From assembly GCF_024171765.1 (NCBI RefSeq), contig NZ_JAMTCI010000001.1:1775137-1839136 (forward strand): 64,000 bases of DNA, read 5' to 3'. A program made the translations under genes and the position numbers. Numbering within the stretch: the first letter of the stretch is position 1; every line of letters begins with the position of its first letter. The DNA comes from Williamsia deligens. Lineage in GTDB: Bacteria; Actinomycetota; Actinomycetes; Mycobacteriales; Mycobacteriaceae. Below are positions 16,834 through 25,003 of this stretch, in pieces. The notes beneath the pieces are model-generated. The model ran no database searches and was not told the origin of the DNA. It was given only the letters and a program-made list of their open reading frames with translations.

Positions 16834-18348
16834 TCACGGTGCGACGATCGGCGCGGGAGCGACGGCGTCACGGTCGTGCCGCGACGTCCGCGTCCACAGC
16901 ACGACGGCCGCGGTGAGGAGCAGCAGCACGGCCGCACAGGTCGAGGCGACATGTATGCCGTCGACGTACGCGGTGCGGGCGGAGTCGAGGACCGCTCGTC
17001 CGGCGTCACCGCCGAGGCGGCCTGCTGACGCGACAGCGCCGGCGAGCCCGTCGACCGCAGGCCCGGTCACACCCGGGACCGAGGTGTCGACGGTCGCGCG
17101 GTAGACGGCAGTGAGGACGCTGCCCAGGACAGTGATGCCGATCCCGCCGCCGAGTTCACTGGTCGTCTCGAGCATCCCCGCGACGGCACCCGCGCGGTCG
17201 GAGGGCGCGACACCGACCACGTGGTCGGCGACGACGGTCGCCGCGGCGACGAGCCCGCCGGCGATCAGAGGGCTCGCGGCGAGCATCACCCACAGCGAGG
17301 AGACACCGCCGCCCCAGGTCGTCACGAAGCCGGCCGCCGCCACGACGAGTCCGCCGGCCATCACCACGGGCCGGCCGAATCGCGCCGCGAGGCCGGGCGA
17401 CGCCGGCGCGACCATGGCGACGACGACGGTGGGCGCCAGGCTCCACAGGGCAGCCGCGAGTGGCGAGTACCCGAGCACCGACTGCAGGTACTGCGTGACG
17501 AGGACGGCGTTGCCGACCACCCCGAACATCGCCATGAGGTTGACGGCGATCGCCGCGGCGAACTGTCGGTCGGAGAACAGCCGCAGCTCCATCAGCGGGT
17601 GGGGGAGGACGAGCTGGCGCTGCACGAACACCGCACCGAGCGCGAGACCCGCGGTCAGCACCGCGAGTGCGGTGGGTGTGAGGCCGTCGGTACCGAGTGC
17701 CTTGACGGCGCCGACGGTCGGCAGGACCGCGCCGAGCGCGAGGGCTGCGCTGAGAAGGTCGATGCGCCGGGTGCGATCGCCCGTGCCGCCGGGCAGCAGG
17801 AGGGGCGCGGCCACGAGAAGGGCGACCATCACGGGCACGTTCACGAGGAACACCGAGCCCCACCAGAAGTGCTCCAGCAAAATCCCGCTCACAATCGGCC
17901 CGACGGCGACCCCGCCCGCCATCACCGCAGACCAGGCACCGATCGCCGTGGCGCGAGAGGCGTCGTCGGTGAAGAGATGGCGGATGAGGGCGAGCGTCGA
18001 CGGCATCAGTGTCGCGCCTGCGATCGCGAGGATCGCGCGGGCACCGATGAGCATCTCCGCGCTCGTCGAGAACGCCGCGAGCAGCGATGCGCCACAGAAG
18101 AGCGTCGCGCCGATCACCAGGAGCCGTCGGTGACCGACGCGGTCGGCGACGGCGCCCATCGTGAGCAGCAGACCGGCCAGCACGAGCCCGTAGACGTCGA
18201 AGATCCACAGCTGCTGGGCAGGGGAGGGCCGCAGGTCGGCGGCGATGTCCGGGACGGCGAAGAAGAGCACCGACACGTCCATCGAGACGATCAGCATCGG
18301 CAGGCACAGGGCCATGAGTCCCCACCAGGGGGAACGGGTGGTTCTCAT
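16834..18348 (-). CDS. MFS transporter, DHA2 (14-TM) drug exporter type
   Basis: 504 aa, almost entirely hydrophobic with about 14 membrane spans, as in QacA/EmrB proteins. Seen: the acidic residue in span 1 (VSMDVSVLFFAVPDIAADL), the motif-A loop MGAVADRVGHRRLL and motif C GGVAVGPIVSGIL, which mark proton-driven exporters. It is divergent from a TetR gene across a 96-bp region with inverted repeats, the usual layout for an inducible efflux pump. Substrate unknown. Confidence 0.87.
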   Translation of the reverse strand: MRTTRSPWWGLMALCLPMLIVSMDVSVLFFAVPDIAADLRPSPAQQLWIFDVYGLVLAGLLLTMGAVADRVGHRRLLVIGATLFCGASLLAAFSTSAEMLIGARAILAIAGATLMPSTLALIRHLFTDDASRATAIGAWSAVMAGGVAVGPIVSGILLEHFWWGSVFLVNVPVMVALLVAAPLLLPGGTGDRTRRIDLLSAALALGAVLPTVGAVKALGTDGLTPTALAVLTAGLALGAVFVQRQLVLPHPLMELRLFSDRQFAAAIAVNLMAMFGVVGNAVLVTQYLQSVLGYSPLAAALWSLAPTVVVAMVAPASPGLAARFGRPVVMAGGLVVAAAGFVTTWGGGVSSLWVMLAASPLIAGGLVAAATVVADHVVGVAPSDRAGAVAGMLETTSELGGGIGITVLGSVLTAVYRATVDTSVPGVTGPAVDGLAGAVASAGRLGGDAGRAVLDSARTAYVDGIHVASTCAAVLLLLTAAVVLWTRTSRHDRDAVAPAPIVAP

Positions 18349-18360
18349 CGCAGATCCTCA

Positions 18361-18438
18361 CTGTGTACGGTGTGCACTGTTTATGCAATACACAGACTAG
18401 GTACGTTTCTGCGTACGGCGCAAGCAGTTTGTTACGGT
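18361..18438. promoter_or_regulatory. Divergent MFS/TetR control region with inverted repeats
   Basis: Arms CTGTGTA (18361-18367) and TACACAG (18389-18395) form one inverted repeat. GTACG (18401-18405) and CGTAC (18412-18416) form another with 6-nt spacer. A TACGGT box (18433-18438) lies 6 nt before the TetR GTG start. The repeats are candidate binding sites for the adjacent TetR. Confidence 0.5.
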
Positions 18439-18444
18439 GGCCCC

Positions 18445-19203
18445 GTGAGCAGCGACGACGCGGTGATGCCCCGCTACCTCGACCTGCTGTGGGAACGATC
18501 GACGGGTGTCCGGCGCGGTCCGAAGCCGGGCGTCGGGATCCGTGACATCGGCGCGGCGGGCGTGCGACTGGCCGATCAGGGTGGGCCCGACGCGATCTCG
18601 ATGAAGGCGGTCGCGCAGGAGCTCGGCATGACGACGATGTCGCTCTATCGCTACGTCGACAGCAAGGACGAGCTGCTGGCGGTGGTGCTCGACTCGGGCT
18701 ACGGGCCGTGTCCGGACGACCTCACGTCCGGGAACCCCTGGCGCGATCGGGTCGAGTCGTGGACACGGGCGGTGGCTGCAGGGCTGGCCGCGCGGCCGTG
18801 GATCGTCGAGATCCCCCTCACCGCACCGCCGGCGACACCGAATGTCCTCGGGTGGACCGACGCGGGTGTCGCGGCCTTCGCGGGCACCGGCCTGCCCGCC
18901 CGCGCCGTCCTGAGTTCACTGCTCGTGCTCGACGGCTTCGTCCGCAACCACGTGCGCCAGGCCGCTCAACTCGGAGCGCTGCGCGCCGACGGGACGCGCG
19001 CGCCCGACGACCGCTCGTACGAGAGGGGCATCCTCACCCTCGTCGGGGACACCGGTCGCCTCCCGGCTCTGAGCGCCGCCGCCACCGAGATCGCCGCCGG
19101 TGACGCGTCGACCTTCTACGACGACGAGCTCACCTACGGGTTGACCGTGCTCCTGGACGGCCTCGAACGCCGCGTCGAGGCCGTCGCCGACACTCCGCTG
19201 TGA
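18445..19203 (+). CDS. TetR-family regulator of the divergent MFS pump
   Basis: 252 aa. After a 30-residue N-terminal extension (RRGPKPGVG) the HTH reads AISMKAVAQELGMTTMSLYR, followed by YVDSKDELLAVVLD. The long C-terminal domain is of the TetR_C type seen with tetracycline and actinorhodin exporters. The leaderless GTG start and divergent layout point to repression of the MFS gene and itself. Confidence 0.85.
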   Translation: MSSDDAVMPRYLDLLWERSTGVRRGPKPGVGIRDIGAAGVRLADQGGPDAISMKAVAQELGMTTMSLYRYVDSKDELLAVVLDSGYGPCPDDLTSGNPWRDRVESWTRAVAAGLAARPWIVEIPLTAPPATPNVLGWTDAGVAAFAGTGLPARAVLSSLLVLDGFVRNHVRQAAQLGALRADGTRAPDDRSYERGILTLVGDTGRLPALSAAATEIAAGDASTFYDDELTYGLTVLLDGLERRVEAVADTPL

Positions 19204-19308
19204 GCGAAACGCCGGTGTCGCGGGCGGCGGGGCCGGCGTCGACGCCACTACCGTGTGGGACAGGTCCCTTCTCGTGAGGGGTGCGCGCGCGAGCGAAGGA
19301 GGTAGGCG

Positions 19309-19641
19309 ATGACCGATCTGCACGTGGTTCCCGCGGACGAGGTCCCTGCTGCGCCTGCCGCCGCCCCTCTGCTGCGGGAACTGCTCGGAGCGACCTTGCG
19401 CAGCGCCCGCCAACGCCAGCAACGCACCCTGAAGGACGTCGCCGATCGCGCAGGTGTCTCGATGACCTACCTGTCCGAGGTCGAGCGCGGACAGAAGGAG
19501 GCGTCGTCCGAGGTGGTCGGTGCGGTGACCCGCGCCCTCGGTGGCGACCTCGTCGACCTGCTGTCGGAGATGACCAGTGCGGTCGCGCGACCGGCACCTG
19601 CCGCCCCGGCACGCACCACCGCGATCCGCGCGGTCGCCTGA
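19309..19641 (+). CDS. ClgR-like XRE-family regulator
   Basis: 110 aa. One HTH: LRSARQRQQRTLKDVADRAG and then VSMTYLSEVERGQKEASSEV, which is the ClgR signature (YLSEVERG.KEASSE). ClgR activates Clp protease genes and is itself degraded by Clp through its C-terminus; this protein also ends in small hydrophobic residues (IRAVA). RBS GGAGG before the ATG. The genuine clgR usually follows pgsA-cinA, which are not here, so this may be a second copy. Confidence 0.78.
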   Translation: MTDLHVVPADEVPAAPAAAPLLRELLGATLRSARQRQQRTLKDVADRAGVSMTYLSEVERGQKEASSEVVGAVTRALGGDLVDLLSEMTSAVARPAPAAPARTTAIRAVA

Positions 19642-19683
19642 CCCGACACCTCCGGGTGAGCCCACACCCCGGGTCCAACACCG

Positions 19684-20337
19684 TCAGGTGTCGCGCCCCG
19701 CGTCGTGGACTATCAGTGCGATCTGCACACGGTTCGTGAGCTGCAGCTTCTCCAGGATGTGCGAGATGTGGCTCTTCACCGTCGCGACGGTCACGAACAA
19801 CTCCCGGGCGATGTCCGCGTTCGACAGGCCCTGGGCGACGGCGGTCGCGACCCGGAGTTCGCCCGCGGTGAGCACCGCGAGCTGATCGGCCGCGGCCCTG
19901 TCGTCGCGTGCGGGACCGGTGATCCGGTCGATCAGGCGCCGTGTCACCGTCGGCGACAGGATCGGGTCCCCGGCGACGACGGCCCGGATCGCGGCGATCA
20001 CATCGCCCGGCGGGGTGTCCTTCACCAGGAACCCCGACGCACCCGCCCGTAGTGCGCGGACCACCAGATCGTCGGCGTCGAAGGTCGTCAGGACGATGAC
20101 GTGGGGTGGGTCGGGGAGCTCGCGGACGGCCGCCGTCGCGTCGATGCCCGACACGACCGGCATCCGGATGTCCATGAGCACCACATCGGCCCGCGTCTCA
20201 CGCACCAGGTCGGCCACGCCGGCGCCGTCGGCGGCCTCACCGACGATCTCGAGGTCGGCCTCACCGCTGAGCATGGTCCGCAGACCGGCGCGGACGAGCC
20301 ATTCGTCGTCGACGAGCAGCAGTCGGATCGGGCTCAC
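19684..20337 (-). CDS. NarL/LuxR-type response regulator
   Basis: 217 aa. Receiver domain with phospho-acceptor Asp in DVVLMDIRMPVVSGID, conserved Thr in VIVLTTFD and Lys in GFLVKDTPP; C-terminal LuxR HTH in GLSNADIARELFVTVATVKS. GTG start overlapping the kinase stop (GTGA). Partner of the kinase directly upstream. The regulon cannot be read from this window. Confidence 0.9.
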   Translation of the reverse strand: MSPIRLLLVDDEWLVRAGLRTMLSGEADLEIVGEAADGAGVADLVRETRADVVLMDIRMPVVSGIDATAAVRELPDPPHVIVLTTFDADDLVVRALRAGASGFLVKDTPPGDVIAAIRAVVAGDPILSPTVTRRLIDRITGPARDDRAAADQLAVLTAGELRVATAVAQGLSNADIARELFVTVATVKSHISHILEKLQLTNRVQIALIVHDAGRDT

Positions 20338-21593
20338 GCGATCGCCCCGGACTGCCACGGCAGTCGCGCCTCGAGGACGAAGCGGTGCTCGACGACGCCG
20401 TGGTGCAGCGACCCTCCGGCGAGGGTGACCCGCTCCTCGAGTCCGGTCAGTCCCGTACCGGTCCCGGGGATGCCCCGGTGCTCGGGGGAGCGGCTCAGCG
20501 GCTGGCTGACGGTCACCTGCAGTCCGCGACCCGGACCGCCGACGATGTCGACCGCCACCGGCACCGCACCCGCATGCTTGCGCGCGTTGGTCAGCCCCTC
20601 CTGGACGACGCGGAACGCCGCGCGCCCCACGACGCCGGGGATGCGGGTCGGGTCATCGACGTCGACGTGGGGTGTGATCCGCGATCCGGCGGCACGGCAC
20701 TCGTCGAAGAGGCGCTCGACGTCGGCGACGGAGTCGGGACGGACGGCGAGGTCGTCGCTGTCGTCACGGAGCATCCCGATCACGTCACGCAGGTCCTCGA
20801 GCATCTGGTGCACGCCGCCACGGATGACGCCGGCGGCGCGCGCGATGTCCTCGGGTGGGGCGTCCGGTCGGTACTCCAGGGCGCCCGCATGCACCGACAG
20901 CAGGCTCATCCGGTGCGCGAGCACGTCGTGCATCTCGCGGGCGAGACGCTCGCGTTCCGCGGCGCGCGCCGCCGCCAACCGCTCCCGCTGTTCCGACTCG
21001 GCGCGGCGGGCCCTCTCGGCGAGGGAGATCAACAGCTGTCGGCGGCTGCGTACCGAGGTGCCCCACCCGATGGCCCCGCCGGTGAGCAGGATGCTGAACG
21101 CGAGGGTGACCCAGAAGGCGGTGCCCGTGGCACCGGCGACCAGCACCAGGTTCAGCTGTGCCGCGATGACGCCGAGTACGCCGACGGGGATCGCATGCCT
21201 CAGCGGTCGGTGTACTGCCAACGAGAACGTGCTCAGGTAGGCGGCACCGGCGACCGCCGTGAACGGGATGCAGATCAGGTTGGTGACGACCGCGATGGGT
21301 ACCGGCCACCGCCGCCGCCAGGCGAGTGCGGTGCACGCCCCGGCGCCGATGACGAGATCCGGCCACAGCGACAGCGTGCTGCCGCCGATCTGCGGGACGG
21401 CGGCCAGGACACCGATCCCGATGGCCAGCGCGATGACCAGGACGTCGACCAGGATGTCCCGCCGGGTGCGACGACCCCGCAGCGGACGGGGGTCGTCGTC
21501 GAGTTCTGCGCTCACCGCGCCCGGCAGCCACGGCCGGCGGACGGGGTCCGGCTCGGGCGCGGGGACACTCGGATAGGGCAGCGGGAGACTCAT
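20334..21593 (-). CDS. Membrane sensor histidine kinase (HisKA_3 type)
   Basis: About 419 aa from MSLPLPYP; an ATG 21 bp upstream (21614) is an equal alternative. Four to six hydrophobic segments between residues 45 and 185, with no sizeable extracellular sensor, then the phospho-acceptor box REMHDVLAHRMSLLSVHAGA and the ATP-binding N-box VVQEGLTNARKHAGA. The overall form is that of DesK-like kinases that sense membrane state. It is co-transcribed with the response regulator. Confidence 0.87.
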   Translation of the reverse strand: MSLPLPYPSVPAPEPDPVRRPWLPGAVSAELDDDPRPLRGRRTRRDILVDVLVIALAIGIGVLAAVPQIGGSTLSLWPDLVIGAGACTALAWRRRWPVPIAVVTNLICIPFTAVAGAAYLSTFSLAVHRPLRHAIPVGVLGVIAAQLNLVLVAGATGTAFWVTLAFSILLTGGAIGWGTSVRSRRQLLISLAERARRAESEQRERLAAARAAERERLAREMHDVLAHRMSLLSVHAGALEYRPDAPPEDIARAAGVIRGGVHQMLEDLRDVIGMLRDDSDDLAVRPDSVADVERLFDECRAAGSRITPHVDVDDPTRIPGVVGRAAFRVVQEGLTNARKHAGAVPVAVDIVGGPGRGLQVTVSQPLSRSPEHRGIPGTGTGLTGLEERVTLAGGSLHHGVVEHRFVLEARLPWQSGAIA

Positions 21594-21714
21594 GTCGCGC
21601 TCATCCTGGCCCATCGCGGTGCGGGACCGCACCCGTCGAAAGTGGGAACCACGATGACTTCTCGCGCGGGGTCGGGTCTGTAGGGGTGACACACCCCGAT
21701 CGAAGGAGCCCACG

Positions 21715-22125
21715 ATGTCCCGCATGCTGTTCGTCAACCTCCCCGTCGCCGACGTCGCCGCGTCGCGCGCGTTCTTCACCGGTCTCGGATTCGACGTCAA
21801 CGAGACCTTCTCCGAAGAGACCACGGTCAGCGTCGTCCTCAGCGACCAGGCGACGGTGATGATGCTGCAGACCGAGCGGTTCTCCTCGTTCCTCACGATG
21901 GGCGGCATCGCCGACACCTCGACAGGGCGGGAGGCGTTGTTCGCGATCTCCGCGGACAGTCGTGAGGACGCGGATGCCCTCGCCGACGCCGCCCTCGCCG
22001 CCGGTGGATCGCACTGGGACGACCCGACGGATCACGGGTTCATGTACGGCCGCAGCTTCCGTGACCTCGACGGTCACGCATGGGAGGTCGTCTGGATGGA
22101 CCCGTCGCAGATGCCCGGCGCGTGA
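21715..22125 (+). CDS. VOC-superfamily (glyoxalase-like) protein
   Basis: 136 aa. A single vicinal-oxygen-chelate module pair: MLFVNLPVADVAASRAFFTG at the start and the metal-binding Glu region GRSFRDLDGHAWEVVWMDPS at the end. RBS AAGGAG before ATG. It converges on the sigG-like gene with 4 bp between stops. SigG of M. tuberculosis has been linked to VOC/glyoxalase genes, so the neighbourhood may be functional; that link is inference. Confidence 0.83.
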   Translation: MSRMLFVNLPVADVAASRAFFTGLGFDVNETFSEETTVSVVLSDQATVMMLQTERFSSFLTMGGIADTSTGREALFAISADSREDADALADAALAAGGSHWDDPTDHGFMYGRSFRDLDGHAWEVVWMDPSQMPGA

Positions 22126-22129
22126 TCCC

Positions 22130-23152
22130 TCAGGCCTGCGCGTCCGTGGCCGGAGGACGCGCAGGCAGGCCGAAGCGCGCGAAGAGCGCTTCGGTGTCGT
22201 CGTCGAAGAAGGCGATCGCGTGGTCGACGGTGCGGCCGTCGGCCGAGAGCTGGAGCACCTGCAGCTGGAACGGCAGGTGCTCGCCGGAGTCCTTGTCCAG
22301 CATGTAGAGCCCGAACGCCGGCTGGTCGTTGGCGACGGTGGGCAGAAGGATCTGGTCGCCGGCCTTCTCCGCCGGGCAGTTCTTGCGGATGAGGGTCCCG
22401 ATGGCCTCGCCGCCCTGGTACCAGCCGGTGAAGGGCGGCATCTCCCAGATGGACTTGGCCGTGAACATCGCGACGATCGCGTCCACGTCATAGTCCTGGA
22501 ACGCCGCCACGTAGCGGGCGAGCGTCTCGCGCTGGGCGGCGTCGTCGGGCTCGCGGGTCGAATCGCGTTCGGGCGATGCCTCTTTCACCTGCGCTCGCGC
22601 GCGTTGGAGCAGGCTGTTCACGGTGGCGACGGTGAGGTCAAGGGTCTCGGCGACCTCCGCCGCCCGCCAGCGCAGGACGTCGCGCAGGATCAACACCGCA
22701 CGCTGGCGTTCGGGGAGGTGCTGCAGCGCAGCGATGAAGGCGAGGCGGATCGACTCTCGCGAATCGACCACGGCCGCAGGGTCGGCCGTCTCCGCCGGTG
22801 CCACCGCGTCGTCACCGGCCCACGGCTCGAGCCAGGGGACCTCCTTGTCGACGACGAGGGTGTCGGTGGGGTCGTCGGCATCGCCCCCGAGTCCGGACGG
22901 AAGCGGTCGCTTCTTCTTGCTCTCCAGCGCGGTGAGGCAGGTGTTGGTCGCGATCTTGTGCAGCCAGGTCCGCACCGACGCCCGCTGGTCGTACCCGGCG
23001 TACCCGCGCCAGGCGCGGATGTAGGTCTCCTGCACCAGGTCCTCGGCGTCGTGGTGGCTGCCCATCATGCGATAGCAGTGCGCCATGATCTCGCGCCGGA
23101 ACGGCTCCGTGATCTCCAGGAACTCCGCGTCGGTCGAGATCGAGGTCGTCAT
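22130..23152 (-). CDS. sigG: ECF sigma factor of the SigG type with C-terminal SnoaL-like domain
   Basis: 340 aa. Region 2: AHCYRMMGSHHDAEDLVQET and YIRAWRGYAGYD; region 4: LQHLPERQRAVLILRDVLRW and AAEVAETLDLTVATVNSLLQ. After residue 200 comes an NTF2/SnoaL-like domain (YVAAFQDYDVDAIVAMFTAK) that regulates SigG/SigJ-class ECF factors in place of an anti-sigma factor. Symbol given by domain layout; a close paralog cannot be excluded. No anti-sigma gene is adjacent. Confidence 0.8.
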   Translation of the reverse strand: MTTSISTDAEFLEITEPFRREIMAHCYRMMGSHHDAEDLVQETYIRAWRGYAGYDQRASVRTWLHKIATNTCLTALESKKKRPLPSGLGGDADDPTDTLVVDKEVPWLEPWAGDDAVAPAETADPAAVVDSRESIRLAFIAALQHLPERQRAVLILRDVLRWRAAEVAETLDLTVATVNSLLQRARAQVKEASPERDSTREPDDAAQRETLARYVAAFQDYDVDAIVAMFTAKSIWEMPPFTGWYQGGEAIGTLIRKNCPAEKAGDQILLPTVANDQPAFGLYMLDKDSGEHLPFQLQVLQLSADGRTVDHAIAFFDDDTEALFARFGLPARPPATDAQA

Positions 23153-23228
23153 GGATGACGAGGGTAGAACAGCACTCGGACAAACGGCAGGGTTCGCGGC
23201 CGTTCCGATGAACGCCCGGCGAGGGTCC

Positions 23229-23861
23229 TCAGGCGTCGACGCGGCCCGTGAGGGTCCAGTGTCCGACCCGGGCGAGGTCCCCAGGGTCGACGGTCGCGCC
23301 CGCGGCGCGGTCAGCCAGCACCGCGGCGGTGGTCAGGGACACAACCGCCTCGTCCCGGATCAGGTCCGGGTCGTCGGCGGAGGTACGAAGAGTGTCGACG
23401 GCGTCCCCGGCGGCCCTGAGGGTCGACTCCGCCGCCGCGACGGCGACCGTGGCCTCACCGATCCGCCGTCGGAGGGCGTCGTCGACGGGTCGGCCACCGT
23501 CGCGTCGCCGGTCGCGGACAGTGCCGGTCGACGAGTACAGCGTCGCCGCGGCGACCCCGGTCTGCACCGCGACGGACAGGAGGCGTTCGACGAGGTCATG
23601 GCCGACCGCGGTGTCGCCGCGCAGCAGGGACTCACGCACCTGACGGGCGATGTCGAGATGCGAGACGGCAAGGATCCGCACGACCTCGGCCGCGGTCGAC
23701 GGCGCCACACCGCCGTCGGCGGGGGCCAGGGAGAGGTCGAGCAGGCCCGAATCCCGCAGCCGCGCCGACACACCCGGGCCCCGACAGCCACCGAGGACGC
23801 GTGCAGCGTCCACGGCGTCGTCGGTGGTCGCGACCCGGGTGATCGACGTGGCGATGCTCAT
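23229..23861 (-). CDS. Shortened SfnB/DszC-like acyl-CoA dehydrogenase homolog
   Basis: 210 aa, about half the normal family length. Residues 20-75 resemble the SfnB N-terminal helical domain (LRDSGLLDLSLAPADGG and STAAEVVRILAVSHLDIARQ). Residues 135-210 look like the C-terminal helical bundle (VAVAAAESTLRAAGDAVDTL). The central beta-domain that binds flavin is missing, and the joint falls near residue 100. The reading frame is intact with normal codon use, so this seems a stable condensed protein, not a fresh pseudogene. It starts 4 bp after the sfnG stop, so it belongs to the organosulfur operon. Enzyme activity is doubtful; a partner or flavin-supply role is possible. Confidence 0.65.
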   Translation of the reverse strand: MSIATSITRVATTDDAVDAARVLGGCRGPGVSARLRDSGLLDLSLAPADGGVAPSTAAEVVRILAVSHLDIARQVRESLLRGDTAVGHDLVERLLSVAVQTGVAAATLYSSTGTVRDRRRDGGRPVDDALRRRIGEATVAVAAAESTLRAAGDAVDTLRTSADDPDLIRDEAVVSLTTAAVLADRAAGATVDPGDLARVGHWTLTGRVDA

Positions 23862-23865
23862 GGCG

Positions 23866-24972
23866 TCAGACCGAGACCTTCTCGGAGGCCTCGAGCTCGC
23901 GGACGAGAGGCATGACCTTCTCGCCGAAGTACTCGATCTCCTCCTGGAAGTGCAGGAAGCCACCGAGGATGAGGTCCACGCCGAGCTTCTTGTAGGCGAC
24001 AATCCGCTCGGCGATCTGCTCCGGCGTACCGATCAGCTGCGTCTTGAAGCCGTCGTTGTACTGGACCAGGTCCTCGAACTTCGAGTCGGCCCACATGCCC
24101 TTGCCGTCGGAGGTGGACTTGCCGGCCTGCTGCACCGAGTCCTTGAACCCCTCCACCGCAGGCTTGTTGGCCTTCTCGATGATCTCGCGCAGGGTGTCCC
24201 GCGCCTCCTTCTCGGTGTCGCGGGCGATGATGAACCCGTTCAGGCCGAACTTGGTCTCGCGGTTGTTGGCCTGGGCGACCTCCCGCAGATCCTGGATCTG
24301 CTCGGTGACGCCGTCGAAGTCCTTGCCGTTGGAGAAGTACCAGTCGGCGAACCGGCCGCCGTTGCGACGTGCGGCCGAGGAGTTGCCACCCTGGAACAGC
24401 TCGGGATTCGGACGCTCAGGGGTGTTGAGCGGCTTGGGCTTCAGCGTGAAGTCGCGGATGCGGTAGAAATCGCCTGCGAACTCGACGTTGTCCTCGGTCC
24501 AGATCTTGCGGATCACCTCGAGGAACTCGGCGCTGCGGCGGTAGCGCTCGTCGTGCTCGAGCCACGGCTCACCGAGTGCCTTGAACTCGCCCGCGAACCA
24601 TCCGGACACCACGTTGATCGCGAAACGTCCGTTGGACAGGTGGTCCGCGGTCGCGCCGAACTTGGCGAGCACGGCGGGGTGCCACAGGCCGGGGTGGATG
24701 GCGGCGATGACCTTGAGCTTCTCGGTCGCCAGGAGCAGCGCGAGCGAGAACGAGGTCGACTCGTGCTGGAACTCCGCGCCGTAGGAGGCCATGTACCGCA
24801 CCTGCGACAGGGCGTACTCGAAGCCGACGCGCTCGGCGGTCTGCGCGAGCTTCTTGTTGTACTCGAACTCCCAGTTGGTCCGCTGCTCGATGTCGCTGGT
24901 GACCAGGCCGCCGCTCACGTTGGGGACCCAGTAGGCGAACTTCACCTCGTCTGCGATGTTCTCGGTGCTCAT
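23866..24972 (-). CDS. sfnG: SfnG, FMNH2-dependent dimethylsulfone monooxygenase
   Basis: 368 aa luciferase-like monooxygenase. It matches SfnG along its length: KFAYWVPNVSGGLVTSDIEQ, YALSQVRYMASYGAEFQHES, NVVSGWFAGEFKALGEPWLE and HDERYRRSAEF. SfnG oxidises dimethylsulfone to methanesulfinate, which feeds sulfonate monooxygenases and yields sulfite for cysteine synthesis. It lies 31 bp downstream of the ssuD-like gene. No flavin reductase gene is in this cluster, so FMNH2 must come from elsewhere. Confidence 0.9.
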   Translation of the reverse strand: MSTENIADEVKFAYWVPNVSGGLVTSDIEQRTNWEFEYNKKLAQTAERVGFEYALSQVRYMASYGAEFQHESTSFSLALLLATEKLKVIAAIHPGLWHPAVLAKFGATADHLSNGRFAINVVSGWFAGEFKALGEPWLEHDERYRRSAEFLEVIRKIWTEDNVEFAGDFYRIRDFTLKPKPLNTPERPNPELFQGGNSSAARRNGGRFADWYFSNGKDFDGVTEQIQDLREVAQANNRETKFGLNGFIIARDTEKEARDTLREIIEKANKPAVEGFKDSVQQAGKSTSDGKGMWADSKFEDLVQYNDGFKTQLIGTPEQIAERIVAYKKLGVDLILGGFLHFQEEIEYFGEKVMPLVRELEASEKVSV

Positions 24973-25003
24973 GTGTGTCTCTTTCTTGTCGGAACCCGGT
25001 GCG

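Noticed and set aside
19644-19693. CGACACCT/AGGTGTCG inverted repeat as a terminator between the ClgR-like and response regulator genes
   Set aside because: The 8-bp arms are 34 nt apart and one arm lies in the coding end; no U-run, so support is too weak.
23229-23861. SfnB-like gene as a frameshifted pseudogene
   Set aside because: I found no continuation of the missing middle domain in other frames nearby, and codon use is normal throughout; a condensed protein is more likely.
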